DNA of 64,000 nucleotides, taken from assembly GCA_963791225.1 (NCBI GenBank), contig CAWBRV010000002.1, positions 66,761 through 130,760 on the forward strand, written 5' to 3'. This stretch comes from PALSA-612 sp963791225 (GTDB lineage: Bacteria; Actinomycetota; Thermoleophilia; Gaiellales; Gaiellaceae). A model generated the notes under the pieces. It ran no database searches. It saw only the letters and a program-made list of their open reading frames with translations, and had not been told where the DNA came from. Every line of letters begins with the position of its first letter. Within the stretch, counting starts at the first letter, position 1. The position numbers and the translations under genes are program-made. Shown one piece after another: positions 9,453 to 17,411 of this stretch.

Positions 9453-12400
9453 ATGACGCGCTGTTCCCGCTGCGCGGAAGAGAATCCGTCACACGCCCGC
9501 TTCTGCCTCTCCTGCGGGCTGGCCCTCGAGACTGTCGCTCCTGCCCCGGGAGCCGAGGAGCGGAAGCTCGTCACAGCGGTCTTCGTCGACCTCGTCGGCT
9601 CGACGGCGCGCGCCGAGCGACACGACCCGGAGGACGTCAGCGCACGCCTGCGCGTCTACCACCAACGGGTACGGGCCGAGCTCGAGCGGTTCGGGGGCAC
9701 GGTCGAGAAGTTCATCGGCGACGCTGTCGTCGCACTCTTCGGAGCGGCGATCGCCAACGAGGACGATCCCGAGCGGGCGTTGCGGGCCGCCTTCGGCGTC
9801 CGTGAGGCGATCGCCGCGCTGAACGCCGCTGACGCCTGGCTCGCCCTCGAGGTGCGGATCGGGATCGCCACCGGCGAGGCGCTCGTCCGGACGCAGGCAG
9901 CGGCCGCCGCCGGTGAGACGCTTGCCATGGGCGACGTGATGAACACTGCCGCGCGGATCCAGTCCGCCGCCCGCCCGGGGGCGGTTCTCGTCGGCCGGGA
10001 GACGTACGAGGCGACCTCGCACGCGGTGGAATACATGGCCGCCGACGCGCTCGGTGCCCGTGGGAAGGCCGAGCCGGTCGAGGTCTGGGAGGCGGTCCGG
10101 CTGAAGGAGTCTCCGGCCCGCCGCCACTCGGACGCACCGCTCGTGGGCCGGCGGCGCGAACTGGCGGCCCTCGACCACCAGTGGCGCCGTGTCCGAGACG
10201 ACGGCCGGCCGGCCACCGCCCTCGTGTTGGCGGAGGCCGGCACCGGTAAGACGCGGCTGCTCGCAGCATTCGCCGAGCGCACCGGAGCGCCCGTCTATTG
10301 GGGGCGCTGCCTCGCCTACGGGGAGGCCGGAGCCTACGCGCCGATCGCTGAGCTGCTCCTGACGGCGGGGGCGGACCAGGCGGTGGACGAGGCGCCTCCG
10401 GAGACCGACGGCCTGCGGACGATCGTTGCCTCGCTCGACGCCGTCCTCGGTACCGGCGCCGGCCGTCCTGACGGCGCAGCCGAAGGGATCACCGAGGGCG
10501 AGCTGCGCTGGGGCGTGCGGCGGGCGGTCGAGCTCGTAGCCGCGACGCCGATCATCCTCGCGTTCGAGGATCTGCACTGGGCCGACCCTGCGCTGATCGA
10601 GCTGATCGGCTTCCTCGAGGGCGCCGACCGGCCCGTCCTGATCCTCGGCTCTGCCCGGCCCGAGATCGCGGACACGCAGCCGGCGCTCGTCGCGCTCGGC
10701 GACCGCCGGCTCGTGATGTCGCTTCCGCCGCTGACGGCGGCGGAGAGCGAGACGCTCGTCGCAGAGCTCCTCGGCCCTGTCGAGCGGCCGGCCGGCCTCG
10801 AGTCGGTACTGATGGCGGCGGAAGGCAATCCCCTCTTCCTCGAGGAGACGGTGCACATGCTGGCAGGCGAGGGCCTGCTCGACAGCGGGGCGCCGGTGGC
10901 CGCGCCGCCGAGCCTGCGCTCGATGATCGGCGCCCGGCTCGACCGCTTGCCCGACCTCCAGCGGCACCTGGCCCTGCGGGCGGCAGTCGTCGGCAGCTCG
11001 TTCTGGCCGGGAGCCGTCGCGAGCTTGAACGGCGTCGTCGAGGACATCGAGGGCGCGCTCGAGGCGCTCGCCGGCCTGAACGTCGCCGAGGAGCGCGGGA
11101 CCTCGACCGTGCGCGGCGAGCGGGAGTTCGCCTTCAAGCACGACCTCATCCGCGAGGTCGCCTACGGGCGCCTGCCCAAAGGGGTACGCGCCGACCTGCA
11201 CGTTCGCTGTGCCGCGTGGATCGCTGAGCGCCAGGAGCGGGACGAGTTCGTCGAGATCGGCGCGCATCACCTCGAGCAGGCGTGCCGGCTCGCCTGGGAG
11301 CTCGAGCGCAGCCCCGTGCCGGCTCCCGTTCTGCCTGCAGTCGAGGCGCTGCGCGCCGCCGCGCTGAAGGCCGAGCGCCGCGAGGGACTGCGGGAGGCCG
11401 ATCGGTTCTACGAGCGGGCCTTGGAGCTGGTAGCCGACGAGTATCCGGAGACCGCGGTCGAGCTGCGTCTGCGGCGGGGACGGGTCCTGGCCGCGCTCGG
11501 CAGCCTCGACGAGGCGTGTGAGCGGTTCCTCTCGGTGGCGTCGGACGCTGCGACCCTCGGCCGGCGCGATCTGCGCGGTGCCGCGCTGGTCGGCCTCGGC
11601 AACGTGCTGCAGAAGCAGGGCCGGGGCGCGGACGCCCGCCTGCCGCTCGTCGACGCGATCGCGATCGCCGAGGAGACGGGAGACACGAAGCTGCAGGTGC
11701 AGACCCTGTTCGAGCTCGCGCAGTTCGACCGCGACTTCGCGGGCGACCTCGACCTCGCCGTCGCCGAGCTCGAGCGTGCGCTCGACCTCGCGGCCGGGCT
11801 CGACGACAACGCGCTGCTCGCGGAGGGCCTGCTTCGCCTCGGGTTCATGCTCTTCGGAGGCGGCGCGCTGGAGCAGGCCGAGGCCGCGCTGGCCCGGAGC
11901 GCCGCGATCGGCTCCGAGCTGGGGAGCCGCCGTGACGAGACGCGCGCGACCTTCATGCACGCGCTCATCGCCTACCACCGCGGCCGCCCCGAGGAGGCGG
12001 AGCGGCTCGCGCTCGGGGCACAGGAGTGGTTCGAGCGGACGGGCGACAGCTACTTCCGGATCCAGAACCTCCGCGCGCTCTCGCGCTACGCCTTCGACCG
12101 CGGCGATCCGGACGACGCCGAGCGGCGGCTGCGAGAGGCGCTCGAGCTCGCGAAACCCTCGGGCGGATGGCTCGTCTCCGACCTGAACGCCGGCCTCGCC
12201 GAGTTGCTCGCCCGCCTCGGCCGGGTGGACGAGGCCGAAGCCGCCGCCGGGGCTGCGCTCGCGGCCGTCCCGGCGGCCGATCCGCAGGCCCGGGCGACTG
12301 CGTGCGTCGCCGGTGCCTACGTCGCGGCTGCGGCCGGCGACCCGGAAGCCGCGAGGACCAACGCGCGGGAGGCGCTCGAGATCCTCGGCTCGCGCGACAG

Positions 12401-12575
12401 CGCCCTCGAGCTGGCGCGCGCGCGTGTCACGCTCGGCGAGGCGCTCGCGATGGTCGGCGACGAGGAGAGGGCGTCCGCCGAGCTCCGGCTCGCCGGCGAA
12501 CAGTGCGCGAAGATGGGCGCGACGACCCTCCTCGCCGAGGCCGAGATCGCCCTGTCGGCGCTCGACGCTCGCTAA
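9453..12575 (+). CDS. zinc-ribbon / class III nucleotide cyclase / AAA ATPase / TPR protein
   Basis: 1040-residue cytoplasmic signalling protein. Order of parts: zinc ribbon at 4-22 (CSRCAEENPSHARFCLSCG); class III adenylyl/guanylyl cyclase homology domain at about 35-205 (VTAVFVDLVGSTARAERHD and GGTVEKFIGDAVVALFGA carry the two metal-binding aspartates); AAA/NACHT-like ATPase from about 228 (LVGRRRELAALD, Walker A EAGTGKTRLLAAF, Walker B-like ILAFEDLHWADP); and from about 610 to the end a long array of TPR-type helical repeats. This is a common actinobacterial architecture for a cyclase under control of a ligand-binding ATPase. Whether the product is cAMP or cGMP is not certain. The long reading frame on the opposite strand is a shadow. 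Confidence 0.9.
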   Translation: MTRCSRCAEENPSHARFCLSCGLALETVAPAPGAEERKLVTAVFVDLVGSTARAERHDPEDVSARLRVYHQRVRAELERFGGTVEKFIGDAVVALFGAAIANEDDPERALRAAFGVREAIAALNAADAWLALEVRIGIATGEALVRTQAAAAAGETLAMGDVMNTAARIQSAARPGAVLVGRETYEATSHAVEYMAADALGARGKAEPVEVWEAVRLKESPARRHSDAPLVGRRRELAALDHQWRRVRDDGRPATALVLAEAGTGKTRLLAAFAERTGAPVYWGRCLAYGEAGAYAPIAELLLTAGADQAVDEAPPETDGLRTIVASLDAVLGTGAGRPDGAAEGITEGELRWGVRRAVELVAATPIILAFEDLHWADPALIELIGFLEGADRPVLILGSARPEIADTQPALVALGDRRLVMSLPPLTAAESETLVAELLGPVERPAGLESVLMAAEGNPLFLEETVHMLAGEGLLDSGAPVAAPPSLRSMIGARLDRLPDLQRHLALRAAVVGSSFWPGAVASLNGVVEDIEGALEALAGLNVAEERGTSTVRGEREFAFKHDLIREVAYGRLPKGVRADLHVRCAAWIAERQERDEFVEIGAHHLEQACRLAWELERSPVPAPVLPAVEALRAAALKAERREGLREADRFYERALELVADEYPETAVELRLRRGRVLAALGSLDEACERFLSVASDAATLGRRDLRGAALVGLGNVLQKQGRGADARLPLVDAIAIAEETGDTKLQVQTLFELAQFDRDFAGDLDLAVAELERALDLAAGLDDNALLAEGLLRLGFMLFGGGALEQAEAALARSAAIGSELGSRRDETRATFMHALIAYHRGRPEEAERLALGAQEWFERTGDSYFRIQNLRALSRYAFDRGDPDDAERRLREALELAKPSGGWLVSDLNAGLAELLARLGRVDEAEAAAGAALAAVPAADPQARATACVAGAYVAAAAGDPEAARTNAREALEILGSRDSALELARARVTLGEALAMVGDEERASAELRLAGEQCAKMGATTLLAEAEIALSALDAR

Positions 12576-12615
12576 GAGGAGCATCACCTCTCGGAACGAA
12601 TCTTCATCGATCCGT

Positions 12616-12621
12616 TACAAT
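12616..12621 (+). promoter_or_regulatory. -10 hexamer TACAAT
   Basis: TACAAT is a good -10 element 33 bases before the ATG at 12655, giving a leader of about 27 bases that contains AGGAGG at 12644-12649. This gene therefore uses a conventional leader. Confidence 0.5.
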
Positions 12622-12654
12622 CGTCGGGCCTTCAAACCGCACCAGGAGGTACGG

Positions 12655-13011
12655 ATGCCGGTGGAGACACCCTCGATCTTTTCCAAGATCATCGAAGAGC
12701 ACCTCGAGCTGAAGCGACGGAACGCCGAGCTCGAAGGAGACCTACCGCTCGCACGCTACGCGCACGACGACCCGTTCCAGAACCACCCGCTGTTCAAGAC
12801 CGAGGAGCAGGCTCGCCTCGAGGAGACGATGGACGGCACCGAGCCGGCTTTGGATCCTCTGCCGGCAGCCGTCGCCGACCCGATCGAGACCGTCGAGCCG
12901 GAGGAGGCGCTGCAGGCGTGGACCGAGGCCGCCGCCGCCCCCGATTCGGCTCCGGTCTCGGAAGAGGACGGCATGTGGGGCCGCTCGCGCGATTTCGACT
13001 GGGGAGACTGA
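12655..13011 (+). CDS. acidic protein of unknown function
   Basis: 118 residues, ATG with AGGAGG six bases upstream. The N-terminus PSIFSKIIEEHLELKRRNAE is an amphipathic helix, then DDPFQNHPLFKTEEQARLEE, then an acidic Ala/Pro-rich tail closing in GMWGRSRDFDWGD. No membrane segment or signal peptide. The conserved-looking ends around a low-complexity middle suggest a protein-protein adaptor. Not recognised; a hairpin follows. Confidence 0.65.
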   Translation: MPVETPSIFSKIIEEHLELKRRNAELEGDLPLARYAHDDPFQNHPLFKTEEQARLEETMDGTEPALDPLPAAVADPIETVEPEEALQAWTEAAAAPDSAPVSEEDGMWGRSRDFDWGD

Positions 13012-13045
13012 CCCACAAGCCTCCGGGCGGAACCTGGATGTGCTC

Positions 13046-13069
13046 CTGCGGCGCCGGAAGGCGCCGCAG
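13046..13069. terminator. 10-bp hairpin with GGAA tetraloop
   Basis: CTGCGGCGCC (13046-13055) pairs perfectly with GGCGCCGCAG (13060-13069) around GGAA, followed by CTCGTTTCC. Likely terminator of the acidic-protein gene. Confidence 0.7.
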
Positions 13070-13110
13070 CTCGTTTCCGGAGACGATTTGAGTCCTGGCC
13101 CGGAAAAGTC

Positions 13111-13116
13111 GATACT
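13111..13116 (+). promoter_or_regulatory. -10-like GATACT, leaderless start at 13123
   Basis: GATACT ends six bases before the GTG at 13123, with no Shine-Dalgarno sequence. Confidence 0.35.
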
Positions 13117-13122
13117 GCACGG

Positions 13123-13422
13123 GTGGAAGCCACGCAGATCGCGGAGCTCCGGACCTGGGCGCAGCGCCTCGAGGAGCGGGCGTCGAACGAGGAGACGCGC
13201 GCGGCCGCGAAGGCGATCCTGATGCTCGCCGACGAGGTCGAGAGCCTCCAGCAGCAGCTCGCCAGCGTGACCGCCGAGGCACCAGCTCCTGCTGCCGGCC
13301 CGGCCGCGACGGAGGCAGATCCGCAGTCGGCAACCGCCGAGCCTGCCTGGGAGAGCGTCGCCGACGAGCGCGTGAGCGGCAGCTTCTTCTCGCGCCTCAA
13401 GCGCACCTTCGGCTTCCAGTAA
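13123..13422 (+). CDS. small coiled-coil protein, unknown function
   Basis: 99 residues from GTG. The first half is a predicted coiled coil (EATQIAELRTWAQRLEERAS, then ILMLADEVESLQQQLASV). The second half is an Ala/Pro/Glu linker, and the end GSFFSRLKRTFGFQ is a short basic amphipathic helix that could touch membrane or nucleic acid. Not recognised as a named family. The stop codon overlaps the -10 of the next gene. Confidence 0.65.
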   Translation: MEATQIAELRTWAQRLEERASNEETRAAAKAILMLADEVESLQQQLASVTAEAPAPAAGPAATEADPQSATAEPAWESVADERVSGSFFSRLKRTFGFQ

Positions 13423-13425
13423 CCT
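13420..13425 (+). promoter_or_regulatory. -10 hexamer TAACCT, leaderless start at 13433
   Basis: TAACCT overlaps the preceding stop codon and ends seven bases before the GTG at 13433. Confidence 0.4.
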
Positions 13426-13432
13426 CGAATCC

Positions 13433-14908
13433 GTGGACGGGCTCGACCGTGCCGCCTTCCTTCGACAGGCAGGCGCCGTCGCGCTCCTGTCGCGGGGGCC
13501 CAGGAAGAGCCGCTCCGACGCGAGCCTGCCGCCGCCGCTTGCCGAGCTCCAGCGCGAGATCCACGGGACGGTTGTCGGGCGCACGAGCGCCGGCTACCCG
13601 CGCGCGCACGAGCTCTACAACACCCGCTTCGACGCATACCGGCCGCTCGCCGTCGTCTACTGCCAGAGCGTCGGCGATGTCCAGCGCACGATTGCCTGGT
13701 CGCGCAGGCACGGCATCAGGATCGCCCCGCGCGGCGGCGGCCACAGCTACGGCGGGTACTCGTCGGTGCCGGACGGCGTCGTCGTCGACGTGTCGAGGCT
13801 GGCCGCGGTCGGCGTGCGCCCGGGCCTGAAGGCCACGGTCGGAGCGGGGGCGAAGCTCATCGACGTCTACGCCGGGCTCGCTGCTCACGGCGTCACGATC
13901 CCGGCCGGGTCGTGCGCGACCGTCGGGATCGGGGGCCAGGTGCTCGGCGGCGGCGTCGGCTTCCTCTCGCGGAAGCTGGGGACGACCAGCGACAACCTGC
14001 TCGGGCTGATGCTCGTCACCGCCGACGGAAGGGTGCGCACGTGCTCGGCGACGGAGAACCCCGACCTGTACTGGGCGAGCCGCGGCGGCGGCGGCGGAAA
14101 CTTCGGGATCGCCACCGAGTACCGCTTCAGGACGACTGCGATCTCGACCGTGTCGACCTTCACGGCCTCGTGGCACTGGGCGCAGGCGAAGGCCGTGATC
14201 GCCGCCTGGCAGACGTGGGCGCCGCACGCGCCCGACGAGCTGTTCTCGGTCTGCAATCTCGGCTCGGGCGGCGGCTCGCCGACCGTTCGCGTCTCGGGCC
14301 AGCTGATCGGCTCCCCGGCGCGTCTTCAGGCGCTGCTCGGCCCGCTCGTCTCCGCGGTTCCGCCGGAGAGCGTGAGCGTGAAGCGGCGGCCGTACCTGAC
14401 CGCCGTCCAGTACTGGGCCGGCTGCGGACCGGTTTCCGCGTGCCACCTGGAACCGTTCGGGAAGCTCACGCGTGCGACCTTCGCCGCCAAGTCCGACTAC
14501 GTCCGTCGTGCGCTGCCGCCCGCTGCGGCCGCGGTGATCGTCTCAGCCATCGCGCGGGCGCCGGGAAGCGGAACGCTGCTCCTCGATTCCTACGGAGGTG
14601 CGCTCAACCGCGTGCCGAAGGCGGCGACGGCGTTCGTGCACCGCGACATGCTCTGCTCGCTGCAGTACCTCGCCTACTGGAACGCGCCTTCGCAGGCAGC
14701 CACCAACCTCGCGTGGCTGCGTGCCTTCTCCGCGGCCATGCGGCCGTATGTCTCCGGTCAGTCGTACGTGAACTACATCGACCCCGACCTCGCCGGCCGC
14801 CCGCAGGCGTACTACGGCTCCAACCTGTCCCGGCTCGTGTCGATCAAGCGCCGCTACGACCCGGGCAACGTCTTCCGCTTCAGACAGTCGATCCCCCTGC
14901 ACGTCTGA
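13433..14908 (+). CDS. FAD-binding oxidoreductase, berberine-bridge-enzyme family
   Basis: 491 residues of the BBE-like branch of the PCMH/vanillyl-alcohol-oxidase superfamily, flavin oxidases acting on sugars, alkaloids or aromatic alcohols. His104 in RGGGHSYGGY and Cys161 in PAGSCATVGIGGQVLGGG are at the two positions that link FAD covalently in this family, so a bicovalent flavin is predicted. The substrate domain and the C-terminal BBE motif (YVNYIDPDL, YYGSNLSRLVSIKRRYDPGN) are complete. The N-terminus DRAAFLRQAGAVALLSRG looks like a degraded Tat signal with a single arginine, so export is uncertain. A strong terminator follows. Confidence 0.9.
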   Translation: MDGLDRAAFLRQAGAVALLSRGPRKSRSDASLPPPLAELQREIHGTVVGRTSAGYPRAHELYNTRFDAYRPLAVVYCQSVGDVQRTIAWSRRHGIRIAPRGGGHSYGGYSSVPDGVVVDVSRLAAVGVRPGLKATVGAGAKLIDVYAGLAAHGVTIPAGSCATVGIGGQVLGGGVGFLSRKLGTTSDNLLGLMLVTADGRVRTCSATENPDLYWASRGGGGGNFGIATEYRFRTTAISTVSTFTASWHWAQAKAVIAAWQTWAPHAPDELFSVCNLGSGGGSPTVRVSGQLIGSPARLQALLGPLVSAVPPESVSVKRRPYLTAVQYWAGCGPVSACHLEPFGKLTRATFAAKSDYVRRALPPAAAAVIVSAIARAPGSGTLLLDSYGGALNRVPKAATAFVHRDMLCSLQYLAYWNAPSQAATNLAWLRAFSAAMRPYVSGQSYVNYIDPDLAGRPQAYYGSNLSRLVSIKRRYDPGNVFRFRQSIPLHV

Positions 14909-14911
14909 GCA

Positions 14912-14940
14912 CACGGGGGAAACGGCCGGTTTCCCCCGTG
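14912..14940. terminator. 12-bp hairpin terminator
   Basis: CACGGGGGAAAC (14912-14923) pairs perfectly with GTTTCCCCCGTG (14929-14940) around five bases, four bases after the flavin-oxidase stop. Confidence 0.8.
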
Positions 14941-15107
14941 AGCCCCCTTCCCCAGGTGGTCGCGTAACGCGCCGTGCGAGCTACGCCCGGGCAAGGCCTG
15001 GACTTCGCGGCAACTCACGGCGTGTGGCCGATGCGAGGACGGGATTCTCATGACAGCGGATGCCGTGCAGGTAGATCGTGCCGAGTCTGTGTCAAATGTC
15101 CTACCGG

Positions 15108-15140
15108 CGACGATGGAACGACGCCTTTTTGCCATCGTCG
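15108..15140 (-). terminator. inverted repeat just after the minus-strand gene
   Basis: CGACGATGG (15108-15116) and CCATCGTCG (15132-15140) flank a 15-base loop. It begins three bases beyond the stop of the minus-strand gene at 15144, so it may be its terminator, although no U-run follows on that strand. Confidence 0.4.
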
Positions 15141-15143
15141 ACG

Positions 15144-15653
15144 CTAGGGCGTGGAGGTCTTCGTGTGCCAGGTACGGACGAGCACGAAGCGGCTGCCGTT
15201 CCAGTGGAAGCGCCGGTGGTCGAAGCCTCCGGTCGGACAGCAGTTCGGGTCGCTCTTCCCGTAGACGGGCTGCGAGTTGACGATGTCGCCGCCGATGCGG
15301 GTGATGCCGACCTTGTAGCCGTTCCGGCCGAGCGCGAGGCGCCAGCCGGTCCCGGTGCGCCGGAGGACGAGCCACCCGATGTCGCCGGCCGTCCCGCCGC
15401 TCGCCACCGTCAACGCCAGGTCTGTGCGGCCGTCGCGGGTGAAGTCGAAGCAGACGACCTCGTCGATCGAGCCGGGCGCGACGGTCATAAGGCCGCCGGC
15501 CGGGCTCGGGATGCGCGGCTTCGCACTCGCCACCGCGCTCTTCGCAAGCGAGGTCGAGCAAGCCGAAGCGCTCCCGGCCGCTGCCACCGAAGACACGTGC
15601 AAGCCGGCGGCCACGACCGCGAGGGCCGCCAGTCCCGTGATCCGCGAGCGCAC
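15144..15653 (-). CDS. secreted protein of unknown function, FG-GAP-like
   Basis: 169 residues from a GTG nine bases after the upstream transporter stop. A signal peptide (RSRITGLAALAVVAAGLHV, cleavage near SVAAAGSASA) is followed by a body with VVCFDFTRDGRTDLALTVAS. The DFTRDGRTDLA motif resembles the calcium-binding loop of FG-GAP/VCBS repeats. Later come IGWLVLRRTGTGWRLAL and a pair DPNCCPTGGFDHRRFHW. Probably exported and stabilised by calcium and disulfides. Likely co-transcribed with the transporter at 15663. Function unknown. Confidence 0.7.
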   Translation of the reverse strand: MRSRITGLAALAVVAAGLHVSSVAAAGSASACSTSLAKSAVASAKPRIPSPAGGLMTVAPGSIDEVVCFDFTRDGRTDLALTVASGGTAGDIGWLVLRRTGTGWRLALGRNGYKVGITRIGGDIVNSQPVYGKSDPNCCPTGGFDHRRFHWNGSRFVLVRTWHTKTSTP

Positions 15654-15662
15654 GCCCGGAGA

Positions 15663-17348
15663 CTAGACGCCGACCCGACCCTTCCGCCGCACCTGGTGCA
15701 GGCCGGCGAGCCGGGCTCCGATCTCCGCATCCGCGATCTGGACGGCGGCGCCCGAGCCCGACAGCGCCTCCAGGAAATCCGCCCGCTCGAGCGCGAGCGC
15801 ACGCACGTGCTCGCGGGCCTCGACCGTCGCCGTCCTCGGGACGTCTCTGAGCAGTGCGATCTCGCCGAAGTAGTCGCCCGGGCCGAGCGATGCGACGAAT
15901 CGCCCTCCTGTCGAAACGTCGACTCGTCCTTCGGCGATCACGTAGCAACGGTCGCCCGGATCCCCTTCTCCGATGATCTCGTCGCCGGCCGCGAAGCTCT
16001 CCGGCAGCACGCGCAGCGCGAGGCGCTCGAGCGTGAGCGGCGCGAGGGGCGCGAAGAGCGACACGCCCTGGATGAGTGCAAGCGTCGTGCGGTCGGGGGC
16101 CGAGGCGCTGGCGTCGATCCGGACGAGGCGGCGACCCACGACGGCCACGAGTGCCGGGAGGAAGAGCCCCGTCGCCACGAGCGCCGCACGTAGTCCGAAT
16201 GCAGAGATGAGCACCGGCACGATCGCCGCGCCGACCCCGATCGCCGCGAGCCACAGCGACTGCATGACGCCAAAGACACGCGACAGGGCGGCGGCCGGGA
16301 CGGCGCGCTGGACGAGCGTCGTACCGGCCACGTCGAAGAACGTGTTGCCGACGCCGACCAGGCCGAGTAGCAGGAGCGCGGCCGCAGGTTCGGTCGTTGC
16401 GGCCAGGAGCGCGATCGGGATCCCCCACAGAAGCACGCCCGCGACGAAAGGGATGCTCAGCCGGCGGACGCCGACGAGGAGCACGGACGCCAGCGCGCCG
16501 ACGAGTGCGCCGATCCCGAAGGCGGCGTTCAGATACCCGACGCCGGCGTTCCCGAGTCCGACGAGTTGGAGCGAGACGACGACGATGAACACCTCGAGGG
16601 CGCCGTCGACGAGCGTCGTCGCAGTCAGGAGGGCGATCAGCGGTGGTAGCCGGTCGTCGCTCCTGATGGCACGCACGCCCCCTGTGAGCTCGGACACGAC
16701 GCTCTCGGCGGGCGCAGTTGCCGCCCTCGCCGGGCGCACGGGTGGACGGATGCGGCTCGTGAGCACGGCCGACCAGAGCACGAGCACGGCCGTGACCGTG
16801 ATCGCCGCCCCGACGTCGGTGAAGGCCACCAGGAGACCGCCGAGCGCCGGGCCGGCGAAGAAGCCGACGCTCTCGATGGTCTGCGCCGTCACGTTTGCGG
16901 CCGTCAGTTCTGCGGGCGTCGTCGCGAGTTCCGGCATCAGCCCGGCGAACGCCGGCGCCGTCGGTGTGGCGGCGAGACTGACTGCGGCGGCGAGCGCGAA
17001 CACGAGCGTCGGCGGCGCGTCCGACCAGACCGCTGCCGCCGCGACGAGCATCAGGCTCGCCCGGATGAGATCCGTCGTGACCAGCACCCGCACACGCGAG
17101 TAGCGGTCACCGAGTACCGACGCGAACGGGGAGCAGACGGCGGCGGGGATCATCCGTATGAGCCAGACGACCGCGACCGCGCTCGCGCCGCCCGCGTGAT
17201 AGGCGTAGACGGAAACGGCCACGACGTAGGACCAGTGGCCCACGCAGGACCCCGCGAGCGCGAGGCTGAGGAGCCGGAGGTCGCGGCGCCCGAGAACGGC
17301 GGCAAGCGCCGCCCACGATTCGGCCAGATTTCGCCTCAGCGCCTGCAC
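15663..17348 (-). CDS. MFS transporter with C-terminal cyclic-nucleotide-binding domain
   Basis: 561 residues. Residues 1 to about 410 form an MFS permease with about 12 membrane segments, among them LRLLSLALAGSCVGHWSYVV and the cytoplasmic loop SVLGDRYSRVRVL, an MFS signature variant. Residues about 430-545 are a CAP-family cyclic-nucleotide-binding domain: ESFAAGDEIIGEGDPGDRCY, EGRVDVSTGG and the phosphate-binding cassette GPGDYFGEIALLRDVPRTAT. This fusion implies transport gated by cAMP or cGMP. The frame is open far upstream, but that part overlaps the divergent ATP-grasp gene; a GATTCT hexamer nine bases before the GTG at 17348 supports the chosen start. Substrate unknown. Confidence 0.85.
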   Translation of the reverse strand: MQALRRNLAESWAALAAVLGRRDLRLLSLALAGSCVGHWSYVVAVSVYAYHAGGASAVAVVWLIRMIPAAVCSPFASVLGDRYSRVRVLVTTDLIRASLMLVAAAAVWSDAPPTLVFALAAAVSLAATPTAPAFAGLMPELATTPAELTAANVTAQTIESVGFFAGPALGGLLVAFTDVGAAITVTAVLVLWSAVLTSRIRPPVRPARAATAPAESVVSELTGGVRAIRSDDRLPPLIALLTATTLVDGALEVFIVVVSLQLVGLGNAGVGYLNAAFGIGALVGALASVLLVGVRRLSIPFVAGVLLWGIPIALLAATTEPAAALLLLGLVGVGNTFFDVAGTTLVQRAVPAAALSRVFGVMQSLWLAAIGVGAAIVPVLISAFGLRAALVATGLFLPALVAVVGRRLVRIDASASAPDRTTLALIQGVSLFAPLAPLTLERLALRVLPESFAAGDEIIGEGDPGDRCYVIAEGRVDVSTGGRFVASLGPGDYFGEIALLRDVPRTATVEAREHVRALALERADFLEALSGSGAAVQIADAEIGARLAGLHQVRRKGRVGV

Positions 17349-17357
17349 GACGCGCTG

Positions 17358-17363
17358 AGAATC
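17358..17363 (-). promoter_or_regulatory. -10-like GATTCT for the MFS-cNMP gene
   Basis: Reads GATTCT on the minus strand, nine bases before the GTG at 17348. It faces the TACGGT element of the divergent gene, so the two promoters lie in a gap of about 60 bases. Confidence 0.35.
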
Positions 17364-17399
17364 GCACGGCCGCCGCTTCCGGGCCGGCGTGGCGGGCGC

Positions 17400-17405
17400 T
17401 ACGGT
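17400..17405 (+). promoter_or_regulatory. -10 hexamer TACGGT, leaderless start at 17412
   Basis: TACGGT ends six bases before the GTG at 17412. No Shine-Dalgarno sequence is present. Confidence 0.45.
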
Positions 17406-17411
17406 CACACG

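Noticed and set aside
9489..12587. Open frame of 1032 codons on the minus strand opposite the cyclase gene, and a similar 853-codon frame at 6931-9492 opposite sucA
   Set aside because: Arg/Gly/Asp/His-rich sequence without any domain, exactly antisense to clear genes. High G+C third positions keep such shadow frames open.
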